A stretch of DNA of 64,000 nt from Roseivirga sp. BDSF3-8 (GTDB taxonomy: Bacteria > Bacteroidota > Bacteroidia > Cytophagales > Cyclobacteriaceae), in NCBI RefSeq assembly GCF_041449215.1, contig NZ_JBGNFV010000001.1, forward strand, positions 558,001 to 622,000, read 5' to 3'. The position numbers and the translations under genes are program-made. Positions 1-8,404 of the stretch are shown one piece after another; the first letter of the stretch is position 1; the number at the start of each line of letters is the position of its first letter. The notes under the pieces were generated by a model, which saw only the letters and a program-made list of their open reading frames with translations, was not told the DNA's origin and made no database searches.

Positions 1-1
1 C

Positions 2-709
2 CATATAGATACTGCCAAAGCGTATGGTAATGAGGCGGATGTAGGTGCAGCAATAAAAGATGCGGGTTGCGCACGGGAAGAGGTATTCGTGACTACTAAG
101 ATATGGCATGACCGCCTGGCTCCTGCTGACTTTAGAGAGGACTTCAAGGATAGCCTGAAGAAACTGCAGGTGGAGTTTACGGACCTGCTGCTGATCCACT
201 GGCCCAGTACTACGGACGTACCGCTGGAGGACACCCTGGAAGAGATGATGAAAATCAAATCGGAAGGGCTGACGCGCCTTATCGGGGTCAGTAACTTTCC
301 CTCGGAGCTGTTCCGGAAAGCCAGCGAACTGACCAAAGGAAACATCGCTGTAAATCAGGTGGAGTATCACTGCTTTATGGACCAGAGTGAGGTGCTGGAG
401 GCTGTCAGGGAAAATGATGCCTTGCTGACGGCGTACTCACCCGTGGGCAAGGGCAAGGTATTTGGCCACGAACTGATACAGAAGATAGGAAAGAAATACG
501 ATAAGAATGAGGGGCAGGTGGCCCTCCGCTGGCTTATGCAGCAGGATAACGTGGCCGCGATTCCCCGCACCTCTTCTAAAGACCATGCCGAGTCGAACTT
601 CAATATCTTTGATTTTGAACTCACTGCCGATGAAATGAGCGACCTGAACGAGCTTCAAAGCAAGGAGGGGCGGCTGATCAATCCGGAGTTTGCACCTGAT
701 TGGGATTAA
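2..709 (+). CDS. aldo/keto reductase, 5' end cut by window
   Basis: NAD(P)H-dependent carbonyl reductase of the AKR superfamily, closest in layout to the 2,5-diketo-gluconate reductase type. The reading frame is open from base 2, so the true start lies outside the window. The first visible residues read HIDTAKAYGNE, which holds the catalytic Asp and Tyr of the family (DxAxxY). The catalytic Lys follows in VTTKIWHD and the catalytic His in LLLIHWP. SNF and the C-terminal IPRTSS, which contacts the cofactor phosphate in this family, are also present. Only about 40-45 N-terminal residues should be missing. It is followed after 65 bp by an old yellow enzyme on the same strand, so the two may form a small carbonyl/alkene reduction unit. 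The natural substrate cannot be told from the sequence. Confidence 0.93.
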   Translation, partial: HIDTAKAYGNEADVGAAIKDAGCAREEVFVTTKIWHDRLAPADFREDFKDSLKKLQVEFTDLLLIHWPSTTDVPLEDTLEEMMKIKSEGLTRLIGVSNFPSELFRKASELTKGNIAVNQVEYHCFMDQSEVLEAVRENDALLTAYSPVGKGKVFGHELIQKIGKKYDKNEGQVALRWLMQQDNVAAIPRTSSKDHAESNFNIFDFELTADEMSDLNELQSKEGRLINPEFAPDWD

Positions 710-774
710 AATTTCAGGAAAACGAAAACCTGAGAATCTCATTTACGTGTATATACACATAAATTGATCTAACC

Positions 775-1896
775 ATGAGCAAACAACCTCTCATACAACG
801 ATACACCATGCACGACCTGGAGCTAAAAAACCGGGTAGTGATGGCACCCATGACCCGCTCGCGGGCAGATAACCCGGAAAACGCTCCTACTGACCTGCAT
901 GTGGAGTATTACAAGCAGCGCGCCGGTGCGGGCCTTATCATAAGTGAAGGCTCCCAGGTGAGCACCCAGGGGGTGGGCTACATTAACACGGCGGGTATAC
1001 ATAATAAGGCCCAGGTGGAAGGCTGGAAAAAGGTAACTGATGCTGTACATGCAGAGGGCGGAAAGATCTTTATTCAGCTATGGCATGTAGGCCGCATCAG
1101 TCACCCGGACTTTCACGGTGGTAACAAGCCTGTAGCGCCATCTGCCATTAACCCCGGGGAAAAGGCATATACTCCGGAAGGGTTCAAAGAAACCGTAGAG
1201 CCGCACGCCCTGGAAACGCAGGAAGTGGAAGCTATCGTGCAGGATTTTAAAAAGGCTGCTGAGAATGCGAAGGAGGCAGGCTTTGACGGGGTGGAGATCC
1301 ACTCAAGTAATGGCTACCTGTTCCATCAGTTCTTTAGCCGCACCTCAAACCACCGTACGGATAAGTATGGGGGCAGCATTGAGAATCGTGCGCGCTTTCT
1401 GTTCGAAGTACTGGACGAGGTGAAGCAGGTATTTCCCGAAGGCCGCATCGGCATCCGGTTGAACCCGAGCCTGGACGGCATATTCGGCATGGAGACTGAT
1501 GAGGAGACGATCCCTACTTTCGACTATATCGTGAAGAAGGTGAGTGATGAGTATGATCTTGCCTACCTGCACTTGTCGGAACCGTTTACGGATGTGAGCG
1601 ATAAGCCCCACCTGGTGTCGGAGATTGCGAAGCATTACCGCCCTATGTATAAAGGTACGCTTATGATCAATGGTGGATTTGATCGTGAGAAGGGCAATAG
1701 GTTTATAGAAGAGGGCCTGGCTGACCTGGTGTCGTATGCTAAGCTCTATATCTCTAACCCTGACCTTGCCAAGCGGTTTGAGCTGGAGGCTCCGCTGGCG
1801 GAGTGGGATCAGGATACTTTCTACACCCCTGGTCCTGACGGGTATACGGATTATCCTTTCCTGGCCGAAACGGAGGTTAATAAGACTTATCAATAA
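775..1896 (+). CDS. alkene reductase, old yellow enzyme family (NemA/OYE-like)
   Basis: FMN-dependent ene-reductase of 373 residues, normal for the family, acting in the cytoplasm on activated C=C bonds or nitro compounds. The FMN-binding MAPMTR segment is at residues 23-28. The substrate-anchoring pair is seen as HSSN (H176, N179), followed by the proton-donor Tyr at 181. The signature DKYGGSIENR is at about 196-205 and the phosphate-binding INGGFD near the end. The H-x-x-N form is that of OYE1 rather than the His/His form of PETN reductase. It lies 65 bp behind an aldo/keto reductase and ends just before a hairpin terminator. The physiological substrate is unknown. Confidence 0.95.
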   Translation: MSKQPLIQRYTMHDLELKNRVVMAPMTRSRADNPENAPTDLHVEYYKQRAGAGLIISEGSQVSTQGVGYINTAGIHNKAQVEGWKKVTDAVHAEGGKIFIQLWHVGRISHPDFHGGNKPVAPSAINPGEKAYTPEGFKETVEPHALETQEVEAIVQDFKKAAENAKEAGFDGVEIHSSNGYLFHQFFSRTSNHRTDKYGGSIENRARFLFEVLDEVKQVFPEGRIGIRLNPSLDGIFGMETDEETIPTFDYIVKKVSDEYDLAYLHLSEPFTDVSDKPHLVSEIAKHYRPMYKGTLMINGGFDREKGNRFIEEGLADLVSYAKLYISNPDLAKRFELEAPLAEWDQDTFYTPGPDGYTDYPFLAETEVNKTYQ

Positions 1897-1936
1897 AGAC
1901 TACAGACGCTGCGAAAGCAGCTTTTTGGTTGCAAAA

Positions 1937-1967
1937 AAAGGGAGTCCCGCTTTTCGGGTCTCCCTTT
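1937..1967. terminator. bidirectional hairpin terminator
   Basis: GGGAGtCCCG and CGGGtCTCCC arms around a TTTT loop, with A-rich and T-rich flanks on the two sides. It can end the old yellow enzyme gene on the plus strand and the small precursor gene on the minus strand. Confidence 0.8.
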
Positions 1968-1993
1968 ATTATAATTAAACGTGATATAGCTCT

Positions 1994-2140
1994 TTATGCA
2001 AAATCTGCGATAGCATCACAGCCGGTACAGCTATCAGGCAGGCAGGTAGGGTTATCTTCCCCACCCCGGGCAGTGATCTTATCGGTAGTGGCAAAACTTG
2101 CTACTGAAAGTTCATTTAATGTAAGCTTAGTCTTTTTCAT
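1994..2140 (-). CDS. GG-leader peptide precursor 1 (putative RiPP/lanthipeptide-like)
   Basis: 48-residue precursor of the Bacteroidota leader type. The leader starts MKKTKLTLNELSVASFATTD and ends at a Gly-Gly (residues 26-27), after which peptidase-domain transporters usually cut. The 21-residue core has three Cys, including the pair SCTGC, plus Thr and Ser that could be dehydrated. The leader pattern L-x-L-x-x-L-x-V-x-S-F-x-T is shared with nine other loci in this window (2316, 16431, 16681, 17062, 36587, 43561, 43808, 47380, 47943). The gene stands alone and ends at a hairpin terminator. No modification enzyme is nearby. Class I lanthipeptide is the best guess from the leader and Cys/Ser/Thr content; the modification is not proven. 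Confidence 0.75.
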   Translation of the reverse strand: MKKTKLTLNELSVASFATTDKITARGGEDNPTCLPDSCTGCDAIADFA

Positions 2141-2315
2141 CTTTTATAGTGTTTTGATGTTTACGTCAGATAATATAATGATTTTTTTAGCATATCATTA
2201 ATGAGAGATAAAATAGATTACTATTTCACTCTTTGCCGGCCAATAATTAACTGCCGGCTTAGCAGGGTATAGCCTGTGCTAAGGCCATACTATTTTACTA
2301 ATGAGCCAACAGGTA

Positions 2316-2507
2316 TCAGGTACATTCTGATGTGTCAAACTCCCGGCAGTCATTATATCCATGACAGGCTGTTTAATACAACGTTTCGCATGCCTGACTA
2401 AGTCAAATACATGCAGATGGGCTGGTTCCGCCTCTTGCTTTAAACGCGGTGGTTGTTTGGAGGCTGCTAACATTTAGTTTGTGAAGGGGCATTCTGGTCT
2501 TCGTCAT
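2316..2507 (-). pseudogene. GG-leader peptide precursor 2, broken by nonsense codons
   Basis: An ATG at 2507 opens MTKTRMPLHKLNVSSLQTTT, followed by a GG motif (residues 26-27), the same leader type as precursor 1. The frame stops at TGA (2403-2405) after a core of only seven residues with one Cys. Reading on in the same frame past this TGA and one TAA (2373-2375) gives a Cys-rich tail (ACETLY, then TACHGYNDC) up to a TGA at 2316. Replacing the TAA by CAA would restore a QTAC that matches precursor 3, and CETL matches precursor 7. I infer a decayed gene with two nonsense changes. A short but functional 34-residue peptide is the alternative. Confidence 0.65.
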
Positions 2508-2615
2508 AGCTATATTATTTTATCTATCATTTAATATATCCATTTTTATTATAAATAGATTTATTTCCTCTTTTAATGGATATAATTAAAAAACCAGGTA
2601 CCCTTAGCCTGAAGG

Positions 2616-4148
2616 TTATATTTTCCTGCCTGTCCTGATTTTCATTACCTCCTTTTGCCCCCCGCTATTTATGTATTGTAGTTCGATAGTGATGCCGTCT
2701 GTGGCAATGAGCTCTTCTATCTGATCGTATTCCTCATAGCCCAGCCCATTTACGCTGATGACTTCCAGGTCATTGACCAGCCCCTGTTCGGCCTCTTCGC
2801 TACCCGGCTGCACATTATTCAGGTACATTTTCCCGGCTTTTCGCCTGATGGTGAAGTTGGTGGCGGGGTATAAGAATGGTTTATCGTAGTAGCTATTGGG
2901 TTCATAGTAAGCCTTCATCCCGTTATAATCCAGCAGCCAGTTGAACCGGTGGAGTATGCCACTGCCTGCTATGCCCAGGGTATTGGGGAGGGCATTTATT
3001 CCTTGCTCAGAGGCTGTAACGATAATGGGTATTTCCTCCAGTCTGTGGGCACCCAGTTGGAGGGCGGGTATGGTGGATTTGAAGTCACCGGAGCGTGGGC
3101 CTTTAGTGAGGCTTCTGAAGCCTACAAAAAAGCGTTCCCTGAACTCTTTATTGAGGCTATGGGCTTTTACATAGGAGCTATTAAGCAGAAAAGCAGGTCC
3201 GGCCCCGGTGTCCATAAACACATCACCGGCATAGGACTGACCAGAGGCCAGCCTGATCGTCATGGGCAGTTTGGGAATCTGTATGCCATCTTTAAACGAA
3301 AAGGTAAGCTCTCTGTGGTAAAGGCGGGTTACCTGCGCCATATCGTTATACAGGGTCAGTTGGGCCCTATCATAATCAATCTTTACGGGGTATTTGGATA
3401 AGAGGGTGTGGCCAATGATGCCGTCTATACGGTATGCTCCGCCCAGATGATCAAGATCTACGAGGACAGTGGTAACGTTACTGAGGCTTATCTCATTTAC
3501 CAGCAGGGTGTCTAATGATGTGAGGCTATAGGTGGAGCTGCCATGTGCCCCTTTGCCTGATTGCTGCCCCATTTCTGTCATATCATACTGCCGGGCCACG
3601 AGGCTATCCAGTACGCAGGTGGTGGCCCCTGTATCGAATACAAAATTCAGCGGGTCTTTTGTTTGTCCCAGTTTTACCTTGATGAAAATAAGCCCGTCTA
3701 CGAGGGTAAAGGGGATCACGACAGGTTTTGGGAGTGGGGTGGCTTTAGGTTCTTCAACCTGCTGTACCTCAACTTTGAACATGTTTATCTCAGTGAAAAA
3801 GTATTTTTCGTTAAATGAAAACGTGTATTCTTTCTGCTCACCTTTCACCATGGCAATTACGGCTACTACCAGGCCGGCCCCGGTATGTGTTCTATCTGCA
3901 ATTTCATAGCTGTCGGGGGCACTGGCCTGCATGGGCAGGGCCTTAAGAATGGCTGTAGCGGTAGGCTCTGCATGACCTGACACGGTCAGTTCTTCTGCCA
4001 AATAAGGCTGGAGACTGTCAAAATGATTAGTGGCTATATGGGCAAACAGGGCCTCGAGGCGCTGGCGGATAAGATCATCTTCCTGCGCCTGCTGTGCGTA
4101 GGAAAGGACGGGCATCAGTAGCAGGCAAATAACAACTACCTTTTTCAT
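2616..4148 (-). CDS. secreted retropepsin-like aspartyl protease with C-terminal PDZ domain
   Basis: 510-residue exported protein, start taken at the ATG in front of a clear signal peptide (KKVVVICLLLMPVLSYAQ) instead of the in-frame ATG 19 codons upstream. Residues 25-130 look like an NTF2/DUF3887-type domain. Two aspartyl protease lobes follow: FDTGAT with D172 and MDTGAG with D313. This two-lobe, clan AA arrangement is common in Bacteroidota. The last 80 residues form a PDZ-like domain, with the usual pattern of a GSEEAEQGL turn followed by ISVNG. It probably acts in the periplasm or at the outer membrane on peptides. Its neighbour on the same strand is a T9SS cargo protein, separated by a terminator. 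Confidence 0.85.
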   Translation of the reverse strand: MKKVVVICLLLMPVLSYAQQAQEDDLIRQRLEALFAHIATNHFDSLQPYLAEELTVSGHAEPTATAILKALPMQASAPDSYEIADRTHTGAGLVVAVIAMVKGEQKEYTFSFNEKYFFTEINMFKVEVQQVEEPKATPLPKPVVIPFTLVDGLIFIKVKLGQTKDPLNFVFDTGATTCVLDSLVARQYDMTEMGQQSGKGAHGSSTYSLTSLDTLLVNEISLSNVTTVLVDLDHLGGAYRIDGIIGHTLLSKYPVKIDYDRAQLTLYNDMAQVTRLYHRELTFSFKDGIQIPKLPMTIRLASGQSYAGDVFMDTGAGPAFLLNSSYVKAHSLNKEFRERFFVGFRSLTKGPRSGDFKSTIPALQLGAHRLEEIPIIVTASEQGINALPNTLGIAGSGILHRFNWLLDYNGMKAYYEPNSYYDKPFLYPATNFTIRRKAGKMYLNNVQPGSEEAEQGLVNDLEVISVNGLGYEEYDQIEELIATDGITIELQYINSGGQKEVMKIRTGRKI

Positions 4149-4269
4149 GTATACGGGGGGTTTGGTTATATATGTGCCCATAACTGATCGGGGATAAATA
4201 TACATGGCTGCGGCCCGGCATGAGGTTAAATTCTGTTAAATGATGTTAATGGTTCATATGGGCAAAAGA

Positions 4270-4298
4270 AAAGGCCCCGCCTTATTGGCAGGGCCTTT
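4270..4298. terminator. hairpin terminator
   Basis: GGCCCcGCC / GGCaGGGCC stem with TTATT loop, flanked by A and T runs. On the minus strand it ends the S74/T9SS gene that stops at 4321. Confidence 0.8.
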
Positions 4299-4320
4299 AT
4301 GATCTCACTGGTCTGATTCT

Positions 4321-5877
4321 TTACTTAGTAAGGATCATGCGGTGGGTATCTACTTCTTCGCCGTCGGATATGAGGGTGTAGATGTACATACCAGGCTCAA
4401 GTGAGCGGCCTTCTATTACCACTTCTCCATTACCGGCTCTGAGGTTATCAAAGGACATAACCTGCTTGCCACTCATATCATATACCAGCAGGGTGGCATT
4501 GCTACTAGCGGGCAGTTCGTAGGCTATGCGGGTCTCGGCACTGAAGGGGTTAGGCGTATTGCCGAATACCTTTGCCTTCCCTTGCAGGGCATCAGTACTG
4601 CCGGTGTTGCTTATTTCATCGAGTTTACGCCGCATATCGGCCATTTCGGATTCCAGGGCGGTGAGTTTCTGCTGCAGGGCAGCGTTTTCCTGCTGCTGGG
4701 CGTCAAGCTCCTGGATAGCTTCTGCCAGATAGGGTATCATGCCTATGTAGTTGACGCCGAGGTATTCCATCTTATCGGGCTCGGCTACATCGCCTTCGCC
4801 GGTGGCGGCATTTTCATCGATATGCATGTATACGATCTCTTCCACCAGGGCAGGGAATACCTGCTGCATTTCCTGAGCCATGAAACCATGGTGCTCTCCC
4901 CGGGGCAGGTTCAGGCGCTGCAGGTCGCCTTCGTTCTTGTATGTGTAATCGTAAGCCTTAAGCATGCGGAGCCTTTCCAGGACGGTGGGGCCGTTCTGGC
5001 GGGCATTTTCGTTGCTTACCACATTTTTCAACCTTGCGTCGCTGGGGTTAGAGAAGGTGCCGGTTACAGTAACATTGCCACTGAAGAATCCGGCGAAGTT
5101 GGTACTGCCACCTGAGGCGGAAGCACGCACGCCATAATTTGTATTACCTCCGGAAGCGTTGGCATCTACGGCTGTCACGACATTAGCGGAGCTGCTAGCA
5201 CGAGCCGAGATGGCTGTATTGCTGCTGGTGGCGCCTACGGTTCTGGCAAACAGGCCAAAGTTAAATGACTCAGACCCGGCGTCGACATTTATGTTCTGCC
5301 CTCTGATGCCTGAACTATTCTGGTACCCAAACACATACAGCTCGTAAAAGTCGGCGCTTACCCCACCGGGGTCGGTACCGAGAAAGAGATTTCCCCGGGC
5401 ATCCCAGCGGCCGTAGGTACGCTTGATGTCGTCGCTACCGATGAAGTTAAATCGTAACTCTGAGTTAGAGCTGGAGGCGGTATTGAGGTTATCTGTCCAA
5501 CTGACGGTGGGCTGGTTATTATCATCCGAGCCGGTTAGCAGACTGAGGGGGCCGTCCTGCATACGTATGCCGTAAAAGGGTAATACGCCATTGGGTCCGC
5601 GGCCGATGCTGGTCCATTCGCTACTAGCGCTGGTAACACTGCCGAAGGTACCTGCAGATCGCTGGCCAAAGTTCTCATTAACGTAGAGTTTAAGGGCCGG
5701 GCCGGGAGGTGCAAAGGGTATGGAGTTGGTACCCACGGCAACGGGACCGAGCCGGGAGGCGAGTTCACCGCTAAGAAAAGGGGACGTGCCTGTCCACTGG
5801 GCTTCGGCTGCAAAGGATACAGCCAGCAAGGCAGTTGATAATATCACTGCCTTTACCGAAGTAAATAGGTTTTTCAT
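4321..5877 (-). CDS. secreted protein with S74 intramolecular chaperone and T9SS sorting domain
   Basis: 518 residues with an N-terminal signal peptide (to about AEA, residue 26). Residues 60-270 are Ser/Asn/Gly-rich beta structure like tail-fibre stalks. The peptidase S74 autoprocessing module begins with SDARLK (279-284), which holds the Ser/Lys dyad, and continues through HHGFMAQE (329-336). A coiled coil of QELDAQQQENAALQQ type (388-425) suits trimer formation. Residues 439-518 are a type IX secretion C-terminal sorting domain (NTPNPFSAETRI...GMYIYTL). A phage-fibre-like trimer with a T9SS tail is a known surface-protein design in Bacteroidota; the role of this one is unknown. Confidence 0.88.
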   Translation of the reverse strand: MKNLFTSVKAVILSTALLAVSFAAEAQWTGTSPFLSGELASRLGPVAVGTNSIPFAPPGPALKLYVNENFGQRSAGTFGSVTSASSEWTSIGRGPNGVLPFYGIRMQDGPLSLLTGSDDNNQPTVSWTDNLNTASSSNSELRFNFIGSDDIKRTYGRWDARGNLFLGTDPGGVSADFYELYVFGYQNSSGIRGQNINVDAGSESFNFGLFARTVGATSSNTAISARASSSANVVTAVDANASGGNTNYGVRASASGGSTNFAGFFSGNVTVTGTFSNPSDARLKNVVSNENARQNGPTVLERLRMLKAYDYTYKNEGDLQRLNLPRGEHHGFMAQEMQQVFPALVEEIVYMHIDENAATGEGDVAEPDKMEYLGVNYIGMIPYLAEAIQELDAQQQENAALQQKLTALESEMADMRRKLDEISNTGSTDALQGKAKVFGNTPNPFSAETRIAYELPASSNATLLVYDMSGKQVMSFDNLRAGNGEVVIEGRSLEPGMYIYTLISDGEEVDTHRMILTK

Positions 5878-6290
5878 AGGTTATATAGTTATAATAAATA
5901 AATAAGTTACCTGGTCAGGATACCTGCTGAAAAGTGGTAGGATGTGCATTCATAACTCAGATGAATGGAGCAGGGTGCGTAGTTTAGTAAGTGAGAAACA
6001 GAGACTTACACATAAGGTTTAGGGAAATTTTCAAGGTGTAGAGAAGAGTATTGTTATGAGAAAATATTTGTTATCGCAATTATGGGCTGGTGCTAACAAA
6101 TAAAAGGGGCCTGGGTTATGAAAATGGGTTTTTATCCAGATAATCAGTATTTGCAATTGGGGGTTTCCGCACATCAAAAAAAACTGATATTATATGATAT
6201 TCATGCGGAACGGGTTTAAATATCTTATTGTGCAGCCTTCTTAAAATTAATTAAACTATACTTAAAGGATTATTAAATTCATCATCACAT
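5878..6290. other. 413-bp intergenic region
   Basis: AT-rich divergent promoter region between the S74/T9SS gene (minus) and the LOG-family gene (plus). I see no gene, no convincing hairpin terminator and no repeat shared with the rest of the window. Confidence 0.6.
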
Positions 6291-7400
6291 ATGACCTACC
6301 GGGAAATAGAAACCGTGAATGAACTGATAGATGTACTGAAAAAGGAGCCCTCTCTGAGCTATTATGCTTTTCAGAATCTGGACTTTAATGAGGTGGAGAC
6401 GATTGCCCGTGGGCGCACTTTTGCTAACTGCCTGTTTTTGGGATGTGACATCCCGGCCTCGCTCATGCATGGATTTGAGAAAAGCTCGGTGATATTCCCC
6501 AAAATGGACATGCCTTTTAATGTATATCCAAGTCACTTATATACGCGCGATACGCTTATGGAGGGCTATGTGCGTGGCAGGCCTGAAACGTATGAGCTTA
6601 CACCGGATAAGGTGATCTATGATTATTACCTTGACACGGGCAAGGAGGCGGTGAATATTAAGGATACGCTGGCGCGGCGGCTGCATGACCATTCTATTAC
6701 GGATGCGCTATATGACTTTCTGGCGCTGTATGATGAAAGAAAGGTGGTGGCGATCATGGGGGGCCATACTATGCTGCGTACAAATCCGGACTACCTGGAA
6801 ATGGCCCGTGTGAGTAAACGGCTGACGGAAGAAGGCTACCTGATGATCTCGGGCGGTGGCCCGGGTGCCATGGAGGCCACGCATGTAGGGGCTTATTTTG
6901 CGGGAAAGGACAGCTCTCACCTGGAGGAGGCCATGGATATATTGTGCGAGGCACCTGCCTATACGGACACGCTCTGGCTGGATAAGGCTTTTGAGGTGAT
7001 TCACCGCTACACCCCCTCTCCTTTTCACAGTGTGGGAATCCCCACGTGGCTGTATGGCCACGAGCCGCCTACGCCCTTTGCCAGCCTGATAGCGAAGTAC
7101 TTTGCCAACAGCGTACGCGAAGACGGCCTGCTGGCGGTGGCTAAAGGGGGGGTAATCTATGCGCCGGGTAGCGCAGGCACTATACAGGAGGTATTCCAGG
7201 ACGCTACGCAGAACCACTATCTTAGCTTTGGCTATGCGAGCCCAATGGTCTTTTTCGATAGTGGGTACTGGCAGCATAACCGCCCGGTATATCCGCTGAT
7301 AAAGGCGATGGCGGATGAGGAGAAATACGAAAATATGATCCTCTCGCTTACGGATACGGCGGAGGAGGTGATTGCTGAAATCAGAAAATTTACCTCCTGA
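6291..7400 (+). CDS. LOG-family protein (Rossmann nucleotide-binding, possible nucleotide phosphoribohydrolase)
   Basis: 369 residues. The C-terminal two thirds carry the LOG (lonely guy) fold: VVAIMGGHT (152-160), the strong GGGPGAMEA (188-196) and a variant of the PGGxGTxxE active-site loop, read here as PGSAGTIQE (292-300). The second Gly of PGG is Ser. LOG proteins cut nucleoside 5'-monophosphates to free base and ribose 5-phosphate. The N-terminal 150 residues are an extra domain that I do not recognise. Ribose-5-phosphate isomerase follows directly downstream, which fits release of ribose 5-phosphate by this enzyme (inference). Confidence 0.85.
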   Translation: MTYREIETVNELIDVLKKEPSLSYYAFQNLDFNEVETIARGRTFANCLFLGCDIPASLMHGFEKSSVIFPKMDMPFNVYPSHLYTRDTLMEGYVRGRPETYELTPDKVIYDYYLDTGKEAVNIKDTLARRLHDHSITDALYDFLALYDERKVVAIMGGHTMLRTNPDYLEMARVSKRLTEEGYLMISGGGPGAMEATHVGAYFAGKDSSHLEEAMDILCEAPAYTDTLWLDKAFEVIHRYTPSPFHSVGIPTWLYGHEPPTPFASLIAKYFANSVREDGLLAVAKGGVIYAPGSAGTIQEVFQDATQNHYLSFGYASPMVFFDSGYWQHNRPVYPLIKAMADEEKYENMILSLTDTAEEVIAEIRKFTS

Positions 7401-7446
7401 GCAAAAGGCAGCATACCTTTTTGTGCTAAGCCTGTTAGGTAGGTAT

Positions 7447-8142
7447 ATGGCAAAAGATACCGAAAAAGAAGCAGCAGCAACGAAAGCCCTAGACTATATA
7501 AAAGACGGCTATGTGGTAGGCCTGGGATCAGGCTCTACGGCTGCCATCATGATCCGGCTGCTGGGCAGGCGTGTGGCAGAGGGACTGAGGATAACGGGTA
7601 TACCCTCTTCGGCAGCCACGAAAGAGCTGGCCGAATCGCATGGCATAAAGGTAAAGAACTTGTCTGAAGTGGGGCACATCGATGTGAATATCGATGGGGC
7701 GGATGCCTTTGATGAACAATTAAGGCTGATAAAAGGGGGTGGCGGGGCTCTGCTCCATGAGAAAATCGTGGCCTCGGCTTCTTCCCGCAATATCATCATT
7801 GCGGACTCTTCTAAGTTTACGCAGTACCTTAACCAGGCTTACCGGCTGCCAATAGAAACTATCCCGATGGCCTCGGACCTGATAGCGGAGCGACTGGAAA
7901 AGGCGGAGTTTTCTCCCCGGCGCCGGAAAAATGGCCGGCATTCGTTTCTCACGCAGGAGGGTAACCATATCATTGACCTGGATATTGGTCACTTCAGAGA
8001 CCTGGACGACCTGGACCGGCAACTGCATGCCATACCGGGGGTGGTAGAGACGGGCTTATTTCTTAACTATACTCACTTAGTGATTATGGGTGAGGGATCT
8101 GGTACGCGGATATTTGAGCGGAAAGCGGGTATGATGGGGTAA
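7447..8142 (+). CDS. rpiA: ribose-5-phosphate isomerase A
   Basis: 231-residue cytoplasmic enzyme converting ribose 5-phosphate and ribulose 5-phosphate in the pentose phosphate pathway. The phosphate loop GLGSGST is at 25-31. Active-site residues match the E. coli enzyme at an offset of two: D83 and D86 in NIDGADAFD, K96 in KGGGG, and E105 in LLHEK. The start is the ATG preceded by an AGGTAGGT stretch; an upstream in-frame ATG would overlap the LOG gene and add an unrelated 25 residues. It follows the LOG-family gene by 46 bp, probably in one transcript. Confidence 0.95.
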   Translation: MAKDTEKEAAATKALDYIKDGYVVGLGSGSTAAIMIRLLGRRVAEGLRITGIPSSAATKELAESHGIKVKNLSEVGHIDVNIDGADAFDEQLRLIKGGGGALLHEKIVASASSRNIIIADSSKFTQYLNQAYRLPIETIPMASDLIAERLEKAEFSPRRRKNGRHSFLTQEGNHIIDLDIGHFRDLDDLDRQLHAIPGVVETGLFLNYTHLVIMGEGSGTRIFERKAGMMG

Positions 8143-8404
8143 AGGGTGCCGGGCACATGACTTTCAGGCCCTGATTTTTATTTTATATATTATACTAAAT
8201 AGTGTTTAACCATCTACTGACTGGCCGCTGGTGGCTGTATCAGGAATAGCACTTTAAGCACGACAAATAGCCAAAAACAAATAAATTGCCCTGTGAGCCA
8301 GTACTTTGCTGGTCCTGCGGGTAATTATATTGATAGCAATAAGCTATATTCATATGATGTAACTCCCGGTACTATGGGATACTTTTTATGAACCACCTGC
8401 TATC
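8143..8404. other. intergenic region
   Basis: 262 bp, AT-rich, between rpiA and the papain-like lipoprotein. It must hold the promoter of the downstream gene; no recognisable hairpin or repeat. Confidence 0.4.

Noticed and set aside
2279-2473. 64-codon minus-strand frame opposite precursor 2
   Set aside because: It is in another frame from the leader-bearing precursor reading, has no recognisable motif, and its codons are explained by the precursor.
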